Shown: positions 31,403-40,699 of the stretch, one piece after another
Layout of the letters: every line of letters begins with the position of its first letter
Position numbering within the stretch: position 1 is the stretch's first letter
From: an uncultured bacterium
Lineage (GTDB): Bacteria; Patescibacteriota; Saccharimonadia; Saccharimonadales; Saccharimonadaceae
DNA length: 64,000 bases
Direction of reading: 5' to 3'
Assembly (NCBI GenBank): GCA_938036155.1
Contig: CALHPA010000001.1
Span: forward strand, 1-64,000
Position numbers and translations under genes: made by a program
Notes under the pieces: generated by a model
Seen by the model: only the letters and a program-made list of their open reading frames with translations
Database searches by the model: none
What the model was told of the DNA's origin: nothing

Positions 31403-32286
31403 TGGCAAAAAAAGGACTTGGTCGTGGATTCTCTTCTTTGATTCCAACCGAGATGATTGTTGATGAAAAAATCGATTCAGAGTTAGGTTTAGAATACGAT
31501 AAAAGTCAACTAAAAGAGCTAAAAATTAGTGATATTTCGCCTGATCCAGAGCAACCTCGCCGGCACTTCGATAAGGAAAAACTTGAAGAACTCGCAAGCT
31601 CAATTAAAATTCACGGTGTTTTACAGCCAATTGTAGTTATTCGAAAAAACTCGAAGTTTTTAATTGTTGCTGGTGAGAGGCGTTATCGCGCCTCAAAGCT
31701 CGCGGGGCTAGAAAGAGTTCCCGCGGTTGTTCGCGAGCTTTCTGACCAAAACCGCCTTGAATTAAGTTTGATTGAAAATATTCAGCGCGATAATTTGAAT
31801 GTTCTTGAGATGGCTGAAGCTTATTCAAAACTTCGTGAACAATTTAATTTAACGGCAAAGGAAATTGGCGAACGAGTTGGTGGAAGGAGTGAAAGTGCAG
31901 TTTTAAATACTTTGCGCTTGTTAAAACTCCCACAAATTGTTAAAGATTATATTATTTCTGGCGAACTAAAAGAAGGCCAAGCGCGCCCACTTTTAAAGAT
32001 TGATGAGGAAACCATCAAGAAGATTCTGCCAAAAATTATTGAAGAAAATTGGAGCTCACGTAAAATTGAACAATTCTTGGTGAATTATAAAAAACAGATT
32101 GAAGAGTCTAAAAAAGTTGAACCTAAAAAAGTGAACAATCCTTTCGAAAAAACAGTTAAGCATATTTCGAAAAAGCTTAGCGCAGATGTGGACATTAAAA
32201 CTTCTGCAAGAGGTTCAGGAAAGATCGTCATTAAATTTAAAAGCGAAGAAGAGCTAAAACGGCTTGAGGAGATTCTTTCGAAATAA
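31402..32286 (+). CDS. parB: chromosome partitioning protein ParB/Spo0J
   Basis: A 294-aa protein. N-terminal G-L-G-R-G-F-S-S-L, a CTPase/ParB box with E-Q-P-R-R-H-F and A-G-E-R-R-Y-R-A-S, E-N-I-Q-R-D-N-L-N, a helix-turn-helix around 150-200, and a C-terminal dimer domain. It binds parS sites and spreads by CTP-dependent sliding. No convincing parS was found in the window. The start overlaps the parA stop. Confidence 0.95.
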   Translation: MAKKGLGRGFSSLIPTEMIVDEKIDSELGLEYDKSQLKELKISDISPDPEQPRRHFDKEKLEELASSIKIHGVLQPIVVIRKNSKFLIVAGERRYRASKLAGLERVPAVVRELSDQNRLELSLIENIQRDNLNVLEMAEAYSKLREQFNLTAKEIGERVGGRSESAVLNTLRLLKLPQIVKDYIISGELKEGQARPLLKIDEETIKKILPKIIEENWSSRKIEQFLVNYKKQIEESKKVEPKKVNNPFEKTVKHISKKLSADVDIKTSARGSGKIVIKFKSEEELKRLEEILSK

Positions 32287-32314
32287 AATAACCCCGTTGA
32301 AAGGGTTATTTTTT
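32285..32314. terminator. bidirectional terminator
   Basis: AATAACCC and GGGTTATT with flanking A and T tracts. It serves parB and the convergent lepB. Confidence 0.9.
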
Positions 32315-32319
32315 ATGTT

Positions 32320-32937
32320 TTAATAGTTTTGCGAATATTCAAAATTGCGAATTTTATTAAAAGGAAAGATTCGAAAGGCAACAGGACCAATAATTTTATA
32401 CAGCGGAACGGTACCGAGGCCACTTCGAGAATCGTAAGAATTGTTTCCCTCGCGGTTATCACCTGAAACGAATATTTCATTTTCTGGAACAATCCATTCT
32501 CCATCATGGCTTGTATACTTTTTAGGCTCATTATTAAAATTATCATCTGGGCTAAAACCGTTAGGATATTTATCGTTGTAAACTGTCAATTTTCCTTTTT
32601 CAACTTTTACTTTTTCACCAGCAAAGGCAATCACGCGTTTAATAATATATTGATCTTTCATTCCTTCAATAAACTGTGGGTTTTCGAAAACAATAATCTC
32701 GCCACGTTTTGGTATAAATTTTGTGTTCGTAAAATTTGCCCAAGTCAAGGGTAGGCGATTTATGATAGCCTTATCGCCATCTTTAAAAGTTGGCTCCATG
32801 CTCGAGCCGACAATTGTGAAGCTTTGAAAAATGAAAGTATTAATAAGGATTGTTCCTAAAGTTACACAAAAAAAGAACACGAAAATCCCAAAAGTGTCGG
32901 CTATTCGAGGATGCCGTTGCCAAAAATTACTCTTCAT
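32320..32937 (-). CDS. lepB: signal peptidase I
   Basis: A 205-aa membrane serine protease that removes signal peptides of exported proteins such as the surface proteins here. One N-terminal membrane helix (about 14-36) precedes the catalytic Ser46 in G-S-S-M-E-P-T and Lys100 in I-I-K-R-V-I. S-G-D-N-R-E near 155 and S-Y-D-S-R near 165 complete the signature. TAAAAT (32944-32949) ends six bases before ATG, so it is leaderless. Confidence 0.94.
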   Translation of the reverse strand: MKSNFWQRHPRIADTFGIFVFFFCVTLGTILINTFIFQSFTIVGSSMEPTFKDGDKAIINRLPLTWANFTNTKFIPKRGEIIVFENPQFIEGMKDQYIIKRVIAFAGEKVKVEKGKLTVYNDKYPNGFSPDDNFNNEPKKYTSHDGEWIVPENEIFVSGDNREGNNSYDSRSGLGTVPLYKIIGPVAFRIFPFNKIRNFEYSQNY

Positions 32938-33013
32938 TTTTACATTTTAGCATGATTCTTAAATATTTTCAATTATGGTTATTTTTAAAATTGTGTGATA
33001 TAATAGAGAAAGT

Positions 33014-33799
33014 ATGGATTTTATTAGAATTTCGAAAAAACATTCTTTTTGGGGGAATATTGCTCATATTTTTTTAAATATTATTTTAGCAGTTATTGTA
33101 TGGCTCTCTATTTACATTACTAAAACCCCTTGGATTGCAATTCTTTTAGTTTTTGTAAGTAAATGGCGAACTTTTGCTGTTCGGCCAAGATTTTGGCTTG
33201 CGAATGTAAAATCAAACCTTGTGGATTTGATATTTTCATTGAGCATAGTTGTTCTAATGTTCTCAATAGGCGTAGAATATATCTTTTCGCAAGGTTTATT
33301 ATTGGCTTTGTATATATTTTGGCTAACAATTATTAAGCCAAGTTCAAAAGAATTATTTGTAAAAGTTCAAGCCCTTTTTGCTGTATTTTTTGGGTTCTCG
33401 GCTTTATATTCAATTACTTATGGTTGGAATGAGGCTTTAATTTTCATCTTGGCATTTTTGCTCGGATATTCAACAATTCGGCACATTATTTCATCCTACG
33501 CAGACTCGAACATTGAAATTTTCAGTATTTTTTGGGGGTTGATTATTGCTGAATTCGCTTGGATTTTTAACTTCTTAGTAATTGGCTATCGTATTAACTT
33601 TTCGCCATATTTTAATTTTATAATTCCTCAAGCGGCAATTATCTTAACAGTTTTAAGTTTTATTGGTTTTAACGCAATTGCTTTAGATAAAAACAAAGAA
33701 AGGGGGCGAAAAGAACTTTTACCGGAGGTAATTTTTGCAATAATTCTCATCTTAACTTTATTGTTGTTATTTTCTTCAATTCCGGTTGCAAAAGGTTAA
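33014..33799 (+). CDS. multi-pass membrane protein of unknown function
   Basis: A 261-aa protein with about eight hydrophobic helices, two of which are a near-N-terminal hairpin. R-P-R-F-W-L-A-N-V-K-S-N is the most conserved-looking loop. There is no catalytic motif. TATAAT lies nine bases before ATG, giving a very short leader. The gene ends directly before the HtrA gene, so a joint transcript is likely. The function is unknown. Confidence 0.75.
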   Translation: MDFIRISKKHSFWGNIAHIFLNIILAVIVWLSIYITKTPWIAILLVFVSKWRTFAVRPRFWLANVKSNLVDLIFSLSIVVLMFSIGVEYIFSQGLLLALYIFWLTIIKPSSKELFVKVQALFAVFFGFSALYSITYGWNEALIFILAFLLGYSTIRHIISSYADSNIEIFSIFWGLIIAEFAWIFNFLVIGYRINFSPYFNFIIPQAAIILTVLSFIGFNAIALDKNKERGRKELLPEVIFAIILILTLLLLFSSIPVAKG

Positions 33800-33820
33800 A
33801 ATATGAAAGGTTAAAATATG
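33791..33820 (+). repeat. exact 15-bp tandem duplication at gene junction
   Basis: AAAGGTTAAAATATG occurs twice in a row. The first copy holds the stop of the membrane protein, the second ends in the HtrA start codon. It also creates a three-codon mini-ORF (Met-Lys-Gly-stop) between them. Confidence 0.95.
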
Positions 33821-34975
33821 AATTTTCGAAAATATTTAAAAAAGCCAAAAAATCAGTTTTTAATAGCTATATTTATGGTAGCGATTGTCTTTTGTATAAT
33901 TATTTTAGCTCAAATTATATCAAAAAATAATCTCAATAAGAATAAAACTGGGTCTGCAAACTTCAACTTTTCGGCAAGTGATAAATCTTCGAATTTTGCA
34001 AATCAAATGGATTCTAATTCGATTGAGTCAGTTGCAAATAGAGTTTCGCAAAGTGTTGTTTCTATTGTTAGCAAAAATCAAAAAAGTTCAAGATTCTTTT
34101 ATTCAACAGAAGAATCTGCGAGCGCAGGAACGGGAATTATTATTAGTGAAAATGGATATATCCTAACGAATAAGCATGTTATTGAGAAGTCTTCTGAGAT
34201 CTCGATTATTACCAGTGGTGGTGATTCTTATGATAATGTTGGAGTAGTTATGATTGACTCATTGAGTGATATCGCAATTTTAAAGATTTCGAATGCAAAA
34301 GGATTGAAAGCCGCCGAACTTGGAGATTCGAAAAAAATAAATATTGGACAGCAGGTGGTTGCGATTGGGAATGCTTTAGGTGAATATGACGGTACGGTTA
34401 CGAGCGGTATTATCTCTGGAATTGGTCGTACGGTTAAAGCTTCTAGCGAAGATGGTTCTTCAAGAGAAGTTTTAACTGATATGATTCAAACAGATGCGGC
34501 AATCAATAGTGGGAATTCTGGTGGTCCTTTAGTGAATGCGCAAGGGCAGGTGATTGGAATCAATACTGCAGTTGCTTCTAAAGCTCAAAGTATTGGCTTC
34601 GCAATTCCGATCTCTTCGGTAAAGGGTATTTTAAAATCTATTAGTGAAGGTAAAGAACCAAAACGAGCCTACCTTGGAACAAACTATATATCTATTAATC
34701 CGCAAATTAGAAAAGAATATAATCTTAATGTTTCGAAAGGTGCTTTAATTAAATCAAGAAGGGGTGACGCTATTATTTATGGCAGTCCTGCGCAAAAAGC
34801 TGGTTTAAAGGACGGAGATATAATCACTAAAATTGATGGTGTTGAAGTTTCTAAAAATTCCAGTGTTAGTTCTTTAATTGGCGAAAAGTCTGTTGGTGAT
34901 ACTGTTGAAATTTATTATATTCGAGACGGTAAGGAAAGATCTACTCGCGCAATTCTTGAAGAATATCGTAAATAA
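33818..34975 (+). CDS. HtrA/DegP-type membrane-anchored serine protease
   Basis: A 385-aa protein. A membrane helix at 14-34 is followed by a trypsin-like domain with H120 (T-N-K-H-V), D151 (L-S-D-I-A) and S234 (G-N-S-G-G-P-L). One PDZ domain runs from about 285 to 380. It is an extracytoplasmic quality-control protease. No SD is visible; the start follows the duplicated 15-mer. Confidence 0.93.
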   Translation: MNFRKYLKKPKNQFLIAIFMVAIVFCIIILAQIISKNNLNKNKTGSANFNFSASDKSSNFANQMDSNSIESVANRVSQSVVSIVSKNQKSSRFFYSTEESASAGTGIIISENGYILTNKHVIEKSSEISIITSGGDSYDNVGVVMIDSLSDIAILKISNAKGLKAAELGDSKKINIGQQVVAIGNALGEYDGTVTSGIISGIGRTVKASSEDGSSREVLTDMIQTDAAINSGNSGGPLVNAQGQVIGINTAVASKAQSIGFAIPISSVKGILKSISEGKEPKRAYLGTNYISINPQIRKEYNLNVSKGALIKSRRGDAIIYGSPAQKAGLKDGDIITKIDGVEVSKNSSVSSLIGEKSVGDTVEIYYIRDGKERSTRAILEEYRK

Positions 34976-35002
34976 AAAATAACCCAGTAAGGGTTATTTT
35001 TT
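34975..35002. terminator. bidirectional terminator
   Basis: AAAATAACCC-AGTAA-GGGTTATTTT. It separates the HtrA gene and convergent prmC. Confidence 0.88.
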
Positions 35003-35827
35003 ATCGAAAACAATTGTATAATTTTCTGAATAAGTTTTTGAAAAACCGCATTTTTTAGCGTAATCTTCAATTTCCTTGAATTGAGAAGGGTCAGCTTCAA
35101 GAATAATTTTTTGTAATTTTGGTAAATCTTGAGCCTGAAAGATTAAATTGAAGATTATCTCCGATCCATTTTTTTGAGCATAAAGTGCAATTTGTGGTTC
35201 ATAATGTAGCTCATTATTCTTTTCAAAATTTACCCAATCTTTATTAACATATGGTAAATTTGCTGTAATTATTGTTATTTTCGAAAGAACTTCTGATGGG
35301 ATCTGGCTTAGAAGATCGCTTTCGAAAAGCTCAATTTCACTGCTAAGAATTTTTTTTGCGTTTAGATTTGCCACAGAGAGTGCTTGAAGCGAAATATCGC
35401 TTGCAAAAAAATCAATATTTTCTCCAAGCTCAGCTTTTAGAGTGATTGGAATTATTCCAGAACCTGTGCCAACATCTAAAATTTTATCACCATTTTTAGC
35501 GATTTTTTTAGTAATTTCGATTAAGGTTTCAGTTTCTGGGCGGGGAACTAACACATTTTCGTTCACGAAAAAAGTTCTTCCAAAAAACTCCTTTTCTTGA
35601 AAAATATAAGCAAGTGGAATTCTTTTTAAACGCTTATTTAAAAAATTGTTTGCATGAAAAATAATATTTTTCGGAAGCTTTTTATGCGAATTTGCGTGTA
35701 AAAAAGTTCGTTCAACTTTTAAAATATTTGCTAAAATTAGCTCAGCGTCAAGTTGTGAACTTTCGATTTTAGCATCTCTAAGCTTTTGTGCTGATTTTTT
35801 CAGCCAAGATTCAATAGTCTCTCGCAT
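34994..35827 (-). CDS. prmC: release factor glutamine methyltransferase
   Basis: A 277-aa SAM-dependent enzyme that methylates the GGQ glutamine of release factors. SAM motif L-D-V-G-T-G-S-G near 118-125. The catalytic N-P-P-Y appears as the variant N-L-P-Y-V near 190. The N-terminal helical domain is normal. ATG lies three bases after the prfA stop, so it is coupled to its substrate gene. Confidence 0.93.
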   Translation of the reverse strand: MRETIESWLKKSAQKLRDAKIESSQLDAELILANILKVERTFLHANSHKKLPKNIIFHANNFLNKRLKRIPLAYIFQEKEFFGRTFFVNENVLVPRPETETLIEITKKIAKNGDKILDVGTGSGIIPITLKAELGENIDFFASDISLQALSVANLNAKKILSSEIELFESDLLSQIPSEVLSKITIITANLPYVNKDWVNFEKNNELHYEPQIALYAQKNGSEIIFNLIFQAQDLPKLQKIILEADPSQFKEIEDYAKKCGFSKTYSENYTIVFDKK

Positions 35828-35830
35828 AAA

Positions 35831-36910
35831 TTAGTTATTTTCTGAAGCGTTTGCGGCCAAGAATTCAAGTTCAGCAGCCTGTAAATGTTCAACGATATCT
35901 GAAATTTGCCCATTCATTGCAGCTGGAATATTGCTTCTTGAAAAGCCAATTCGGTGGTCAGTGATACGATCTTGAGGGAAGTTATAAGTTCGAATTTTTT
36001 CGGAACGATCTCCTGATCCAATTAAGCTGCGGCGTTCGGCGGTAAGTTTGGCATTTTCCTCATCAATTTTAGCTTGAAGTAGGCGCGCACGCAAAATCCC
36101 AAGGGCTTTCTCTTTATTCTTAATTTGCGATTTTTCATCTTGGTTTGTAACCACCATACCAGTTGGAATGTGAGTGATTCGCACAGCAGAATCGGTTGTG
36201 TTCACACTTTGGCCACCATGACCGCCCGAACGATAAACATCAATTCGCAAATCATTTGGATTGATTTCAATATCAGCTTCTTCAGCTTCGGGCAAAACCG
36301 CCACTGTTACGGTTGAAGTATGGATTCGCCCCTGAGATTCGGTAGCTGGAATGCGCTGAACTCGATGAACACCACTTTCGAATTTTAATTTTGAATAAGG
36401 AGCATCGCCTTTTACTCCAAAAACAACTTCTTTGTAGCCACCGGCATCGTTGGCGGATTCGCTCAAAAGTTCGGTTTTTAAGCCATTTTGTTCACAATAT
36501 CGCAAATACATGCGGTAAAGTTCGCTCGCAAAAAGGGAGGCTTCGTCGCCACCAGCTCCTGCGCGGATTTCAACAATCACGTTCTTTTCATCATTTGGAT
36601 CTTTAGGAAGAAGCATTTCGAAAAGCTCTTGCTCAAGTGCGGCAAGTTTTTCTTCGCTTTCGGTAATTTCCATTTTGGCAAGTTCTGCGAGTTCGCCAGT
36701 TTCAAGGCTAGCAAGTTCGCGTGCTTCTTCGATATTTTTTTCAAGATTTTTACGCATTTCACCACGTTCAATAATTTTTTCAAGTTCGGTGAATCGCTTG
36801 TTTTTGGCAGAAAAATCAGGTGAAGAATAAGCATTCGGCTCGCTCAAAAAAGCCTGAATTTCTTCATGCTCAGTTTTAAGTTTTTCAAGATTTAAATCAA
36901 TTTTTGGCAT
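35831..36910 (-). CDS. prfA: peptide chain release factor 1
   Basis: A 359-aa protein. The stop-codon reading tripeptide P-A-T is at 188-190, and G-G-Q is at 232-234. The P-A-T identifies RF1, which reads UAA and UAG; nearly all genes in this window use those stops. TATAAT lies eight bases before ATG. It heads the prfA-prmC pair. Confidence 0.96.
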   Translation of the reverse strand: MPKIDLNLEKLKTEHEEIQAFLSEPNAYSSPDFSAKNKRFTELEKIIERGEMRKNLEKNIEEARELASLETGELAELAKMEITESEEKLAALEQELFEMLLPKDPNDEKNVIVEIRAGAGGDEASLFASELYRMYLRYCEQNGLKTELLSESANDAGGYKEVVFGVKGDAPYSKLKFESGVHRVQRIPATESQGRIHTSTVTVAVLPEAEEADIEINPNDLRIDVYRSGGHGGQSVNTTDSAVRITHIPTGMVVTNQDEKSQIKNKEKALGILRARLLQAKIDEENAKLTAERRSLIGSGDRSEKIRTYNFPQDRITDHRIGFSRSNIPAAMNGQISDIVEHLQAAELEFLAANASENN

Positions 36911-36985
36911 ATGAAAATATTATACCAGAAATTTGCATGAATTTGAAGTATTGAAATTTGATTATGGTTGTGGTAAGATTTTGGT

Positions 36986-37252
36986 ATGAGTAAGAAAAAG
37001 CTTAGCATGGATAAACGTATCTTTCTAATTTCTGTAATATTGACAGGAGTTTTTTTACTTGTGTTTATTGTTTCTTATATTGCGTGTTTTATAGTCGGTA
37101 TTGGAACTTCTGTATATCCTGAAACTAAAAAAGATTTAGACACTCTAATATATGTTAACATATTTTCTGCCATATCGTTTTTGATTTCTTTTATTGCTTC
37201 CGTGATTAGCTTCTTTAAAATATCTAAAAAAGATAAGAATAAAATAAAATGA
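36986..37252 (+). CDS. small two-helix membrane protein
   Basis: An 88-aa protein with hydrophobic helices at about 12-36 and 53-77 and Lys-rich ends. TAAGAT ends six bases before ATG, so it is leaderless. It ends in ATGA, overlapping ung. It is not recognised. It is one of two genes in the window that end in TGA. Confidence 0.7.
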   Translation: MSKKKLSMDKRIFLISVILTGVFLLVFIVSYIACFIVGIGTSVYPETKKDLDTLIYVNIFSAISFLISFIASVISFFKISKKDKNKIK

Positions 37253-37905
37253 CCTCTTGGCGTGAATTTATTGAAAACGAAGCCACCAAGCCATATTTTA
37301 AAACTTTGTGGCAAAAAGTTGAACATGAGCGTATTTCGAAAGAAGTTTTCCCTGCAAGAGAAGAGATTTTTTCTTGTTTCGAAAAATGTCCACTTGAAAA
37401 AACTAAGGTTGTAATTATTGGTCAAGATCCTTACCATGGAGAAGGGCAAGCGCATGGCATGAGTTTTTCGGTTAAAAAAGGTATAAAGATTCCACCAAGT
37501 TTGCAAAATATTTATAAAGAACTTCAAAGCGATTTGAGAATTGAGCCGGCTAATGATGGCTTTTTAGAATCTTGGGCGAAGCAAGGTGTTTTATTACTGA
37601 ACACTTCTTTTAGTGTTGAAAAAGGAAAGCCGGCGAGCCACGCAAATTTTGGTTGGATGGAATTTTCGGAGCATATTCTTAATTTCTTGAATGATTTTGA
37701 AAAGCCATTAGTTTTTATTTTGTGGGGAGCGCATGCACAAAAAATTGGTGTTCGAATAACTAATCCAAAACACCTTAAAATTGAGAGTGCACATCCTTCA
37801 CCATTTTCGGCTCAGCGTGGATTCTTTGGATCAAGGCCTTTTTCGAAAGCAAACAAATTTTTAGAACAAAATGGAGAAGATCCGATTGATTGGCGGGTAA
37901 AATAG
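37249..37905 (+). CDS. ung: uracil-DNA glycosylase, family 1
   Basis: A 218-aa base-excision repair enzyme. Catalytic D60 lies in G-Q-D-P-Y-H-G; the second motif is H-P-S-P-F-S near the C-terminus. The start overlaps the stop of the small membrane gene as ATGA, so translation is coupled. Confidence 0.95.
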   Translation: MTSWREFIENEATKPYFKTLWQKVEHERISKEVFPAREEIFSCFEKCPLEKTKVVIIGQDPYHGEGQAHGMSFSVKKGIKIPPSLQNIYKELQSDLRIEPANDGFLESWAKQGVLLLNTSFSVEKGKPASHANFGWMEFSEHILNFLNDFEKPLVFILWGAHAQKIGVRITNPKHLKIESAHPSPFSAQRGFFGSRPFSKANKFLEQNGEDPIDWRVK

Positions 37906-37911
37906 TAAAAT

Positions 37912-37944
37912 AAAAAATCTCACGTTTAACTGCGAGATTTTTTT
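37912..37944. terminator. bidirectional terminator
   Basis: AAAAAATCTC and GAGATTTTTT around a 12-base loop, between ung and rpmE. Confidence 0.8.
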
Positions 37945-37951
37945 AGATAAA

Positions 37952-38272
37952 CTATCGTTCAGCTTTTTTAGCTTTTTCAGCGGCTTGTTTTTTGGCTTTA
38001 TTTGCCAAAGCAGCTTTGCGAGCTTCTGCCATTTCTTGAGCCCGTTTGAAGCGATCAACACGACCTTCGGTGTCGATGATTTTTTCTTCACCAGTAAAGA
38101 ATGGGTGAGAAGCACTCGAGATGTGCATTTTTACAAGTGGGTACTCGTTGCCGTCTTCCCATTTGATAGTTTCTTTTGAATCTGCTGTTGAGCGAGTCAA
38201 GAAAGCAAATCCAGCCACCTCATCGCTAAATACGACAGGGCGATATTCGGTTGGATGTAAATTCTTTTTCAT
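37952..38272 (-). CDS. rpmE: 50S ribosomal protein L31 type B, extended
   Basis: A 106-aa protein. Residues 1-65 match type-B L31 ([26 protein letters not shown]), without the zinc cysteines of type A. A Lys/Ala-rich helical tail of about 30 residues extends it. A TAGAAT box lies nine bases before ATG. The gene is monocistronic. Confidence 0.93.
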   Translation of the reverse strand: MKKNLHPTEYRPVVFSDEVAGFAFLTRSTADSKETIKWEDGNEYPLVKMHISSASHPFFTGEEKIIDTEGRVDRFKRAQEMAEARKAALANKAKKQAAEKAKKAER

Positions 38273-38355
38273 AACTTTTCTATTCTAACAAATAATTTCG
38301 AAAAATGCAAATCAAAATTTTCGAAAAATATTATTATAAAATATTAAGCTTGTGC

Positions 38356-38384
38356 TTGCAAATTAATTATAGATGATGTATTTT
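38356..38384 (+). promoter_or_regulatory. promoter of the coiled-coil surface protein
   Basis: TTGCAA (38356-38361), 17 bases, TATTTT (38379-38384). The -10 is weaker than usual here. Confidence 0.65.
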
Positions 38385-38414
38385 AGTGTTGTAATATCAA
38401 ATTAAAGGAGTTTT

Positions 38415-39614
38415 ATGAAGAATAAAATTATAATTCCAGCTGTTGTTGCGGTATTTGCGGTTTCCGGAATAAGCACAGTTGGGTATGGGCATCAGGCTCA
38501 TGCGTTAACGCCTGAACAAGAAGAAGCCACTCACATGGCCACAATTAACGGTTATCTTAGTATTCTTGAGAAGAAAATTGCTCAAGCGCCAGATCTAGAG
38601 ACTGCCAATAAATATATAGCCGAATACAAATCGGGCGTTCGATATAGCTTGGCTGAGCTAAGTGCCTCGAATCAGATTGTTGTTCGTAACTCAATTGAGT
38701 TGCTAAAACAAAAGATAAATAATTTAAAAGCTAATAATGCAGCTCAGGCGGCTAAATCGTCTAACGATAACCTACGGCAAGAAGTTAGAAATGAAATTGC
38801 TGCGTTGAAGAGTAGTGTTCAAAATACGAATAATCGAATTGATCAAGAAAAAGCTGGTGTTCTAAGATATGTTGATCAAGAAAAAGCTGGTGTTCTAAGA
38901 TATGTTGATCAAGAAAAAGCTGGTATCATCAAACATATCGCTCAAGAAAAAGATGGTATCATCAAATACGTTAAAGTTCAGAAGGCTGAAGTTGAAGCGC
39001 AAATCAAAGATGCAAAAACTCAATTCACAGCTAAAATTAACAATCTAGAAAAGAAAATTGCTGATTTAGAAGCTAAAAATGATTCTCAAGATAATGAGAT
39101 TAAAGCTTTGAAAGCTGAATTGGCATCTTTGCGAAATTCTGTTTCAGAACTTGACAATAAACTTGATAGCTTTAAAAATGAGCTTGACGGAAAGATTGAA
39201 TCTCTCAAAACAGAGCTTGGCGACAAAATTAATAATCTCGAATCAGAAGTTGGAAATCTAAAAGCTGATTTCGAAGATCTAGATGCTGAAGTTGAAAATA
39301 TCTGGGAATCTATTTCTGAAATTTGGGCAGAAATTGACGAACTTCTCAAGAAAATTAAAACTGAATCTCTACAGGCTGAAAAACGAGCTAATGAATATAC
39401 TAATTCAAAAATCGCCGAGTTGGCTTCACGAATCGAAAACAACTTGAATGAGCGATTTGGTAAAGTTGATAAGCAAATTGCAAAACTTAACTTTAAAGGT
39501 CTTACAGCTCCGAATACTGGTGTAGAAAGACAGAATTCTAATGCATTGCTTGCGTTGAGCTCTGTGATTCTAACCTTGATCAGTAGTGTAGTTGTTATTC
39601 GAAAGAAGTTTTAA
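38415..39614 (+). CDS. coiled-coil surface protein with APNTG signal
   Basis: A 399-aa protein. The signal peptide is cleaved near H-A/L-T at 30. A helical domain runs to about 140. Four 11-residue repeats, D-Q-E-K-A-G-V-L-R-Y-V and variants, cover 143-186. A long coiled coil continues to about 355. The C-terminus has A-P-N-T-G (365-369), a hydrophobic helix and R-K-K-F, a sortase-like anchor. It is probably a fibrous projection on the cell surface. The SD AAAGGAG lies six bases before ATG. Confidence 0.85.
   Translation: MKNKIIIPAVVAVFAVSGISTVGYGHQAHALTPEQEEATHMATINGYLSILEKKIAQAPDLETANKYIAEYKSGVRYSLAELSASNQIVVRNSIELLKQKINNLKANNAAQAAKSSNDNLRQEVRNEIAALKSSVQNTNNRIDQEKAGVLRYVDQEKAGVLRYVDQEKAGIIKHIAQEKDGIIKYVKVQKAEVEAQIKDAKTQFTAKINNLEKKIADLEAKNDSQDNEIKALKAELASLRNSVSELDNKLDSFKNELDGKIESLKTELGDKINNLESEVGNLKADFEDLDAEVENIWESISEIWAEIDELLKKIKTESLQAEKRANEYTNSKIAELASRIENNLNERFGKVDKQIAKLNFKGLTAPNTGVERQNSNALLALSSVILTLISSVVVIRKKF
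38841..38972 (+). repeat. four 33-bp tandem repeats (11-residue coil)
   Basis: The first two 33-base copies, starting GATCAAGAAAAAGCTGG, are identical; the third and fourth diverge in the second half. Eleven-residue periodicity suits a right-handed or stutter coiled coil. The identity of copies 1 and 2 suggests recent duplication. Confidence 0.95.
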
Positions 39615-39633
39615 TCTAATAGCTAAAAAAATA

Positions 39634-39660
39634 GAAAAGAGGTGAAAGCCTCTTTTCTTT
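39634..39660 (+). terminator. terminator
   Basis: GAAAAGAGG-TGAAAG-CCTCTTTTC followed by TTTTT. Confidence 0.9.
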
Positions 39661-39692
39661 TTGAGTATATTTCGAAGATGGTTAAGGTTGGC

Positions 39693-39721
39693 TTGTATTG
39701 TTAAAATAAATAATGTATACT
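39693..39721 (+). promoter_or_regulatory. promoter of the second surface protein
   Basis: TTGTAT (39693-39698), 17 bases, TATACT (39716-39721). Confidence 0.7.
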
Positions 39722-39744
39722 TGAGAGGTAGTAAAAGGAGTTTT

Positions 39745-40605
39745 ATGCATAAAAAAATAATAATTGGATTTTTACTTGTTGCTATGTTTAGCGTTTTTAC
39801 GGGAGCGAGAACATTTGCTAAGGATTCTATTCAAGACTTGAAAGAAAAGATCGATGAAAATTATTTATATCTTAATAGTCATAGCGGTTTTTTGGCCACT
39901 TTTGAGGAAAAAATTTCTAAAGCTATTAAAAATAAAGATAATAATTTACGCAATATGGCTGAAGTTCAAGCCAAAAGATATCTTGCTGCATTAGAAGAGA
40001 AGACTATTCATTTTAAAGATATAAATAAAGTGGTTAACGCTGAGATCGACAAGATGAACGGGCAGGTTAAAAACGGAGATCAAAATTATCATAAGTCCGA
40101 CGAACTTACGGATCTTCAATCTAGAATCAACCGCACTATTGAGGCCTTATATAAAGAAAGTGAATTTATAGCTAAACTTATAGATGAAAAAAATAAAGTT
40201 CTTGATGAGAAAGACATTAAAAAATCCTACGAGCAAGCTGTTGCTATTAGAGTTGAAGTTGAAGAATTTATTACTAAAATGGACCAGCAGTATGGTGAAG
40301 ACTTTGCTCTAAAGCAGGATTTTTCTGATATAATAAAGGCTTTAGCCAATGACTTGCAATCTCAAATTGAAGCTAAAATGCCGGATCCAAAAGGTGATAA
40401 GAATGATACACAAAAAGAAACTCATAAAAATAATATCGAAAGATCCATTGTTAACGATCCTGAGCTAGAAAGTCAGCCTATGTCGGCCTCACTATTGGCT
40501 CCCTCAACCGGATTTTTAGTAGGAGATGATAAATCAGCTATTATAGTTATTTCTTGGATAATACTTCTTACAGTATCTTCTTTATTCATTGTTAAAAGAA
40601 TTTAG
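39745..40605 (+). CDS. helical surface protein with APSTGF signal
   Basis: A 286-aa protein. The signal peptide (M-H-K-K-I-I-I-G-F-L-L-V-A) ends near F-A/K-D. A helical region of about 200 residues is rich in Lys, Glu and Asp. A-P-S-T-G-F at 252-257, a hydrophobic helix and K-R-I end it. The start at 39745 has AAAGGAG at the same spacing as the upstream gene, and an ORF extension of 28 codons runs through the promoter. It looks like a distant paralogue of the preceding protein. Confidence 0.8.
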   Translation: MHKKIIIGFLLVAMFSVFTGARTFAKDSIQDLKEKIDENYLYLNSHSGFLATFEEKISKAIKNKDNNLRNMAEVQAKRYLAALEEKTIHFKDINKVVNAEIDKMNGQVKNGDQNYHKSDELTDLQSRINRTIEALYKESEFIAKLIDEKNKVLDEKDIKKSYEQAVAIRVEVEEFITKMDQQYGEDFALKQDFSDIIKALANDLQSQIEAKMPDPKGDKNDTQKETHKNNIERSIVNDPELESQPMSASLLAPSTGFLVGDDKSAIIVISWIILLTVSSLFIVKRI

Positions 40606-40622
40606 CATTTTAATAATATACG

Positions 40623-40645
40623 ACCGTCTTATGGCGGTTTTCTTG
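40623..40645 (+). terminator. weak terminator
   Basis: ACCG and CGGT around an eight-base loop, followed by TTTTC. The stem is short. Confidence 0.45.
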
Positions 40646-40699
40646 ATTTATATATTTTTTTATGATAAAATTATACAGTAATATAAATTAATGAAACAA

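Noticed and set aside
36986..37252. UGA recoding (as in Gracilibacteria) suggested by the scarcity of TGA
   Set aside because: Conserved genes show no in-frame TGA, and here TGA ends the frame in an ATGA overlap with ung. The standard code fits; only the rarity of TGA is notable.
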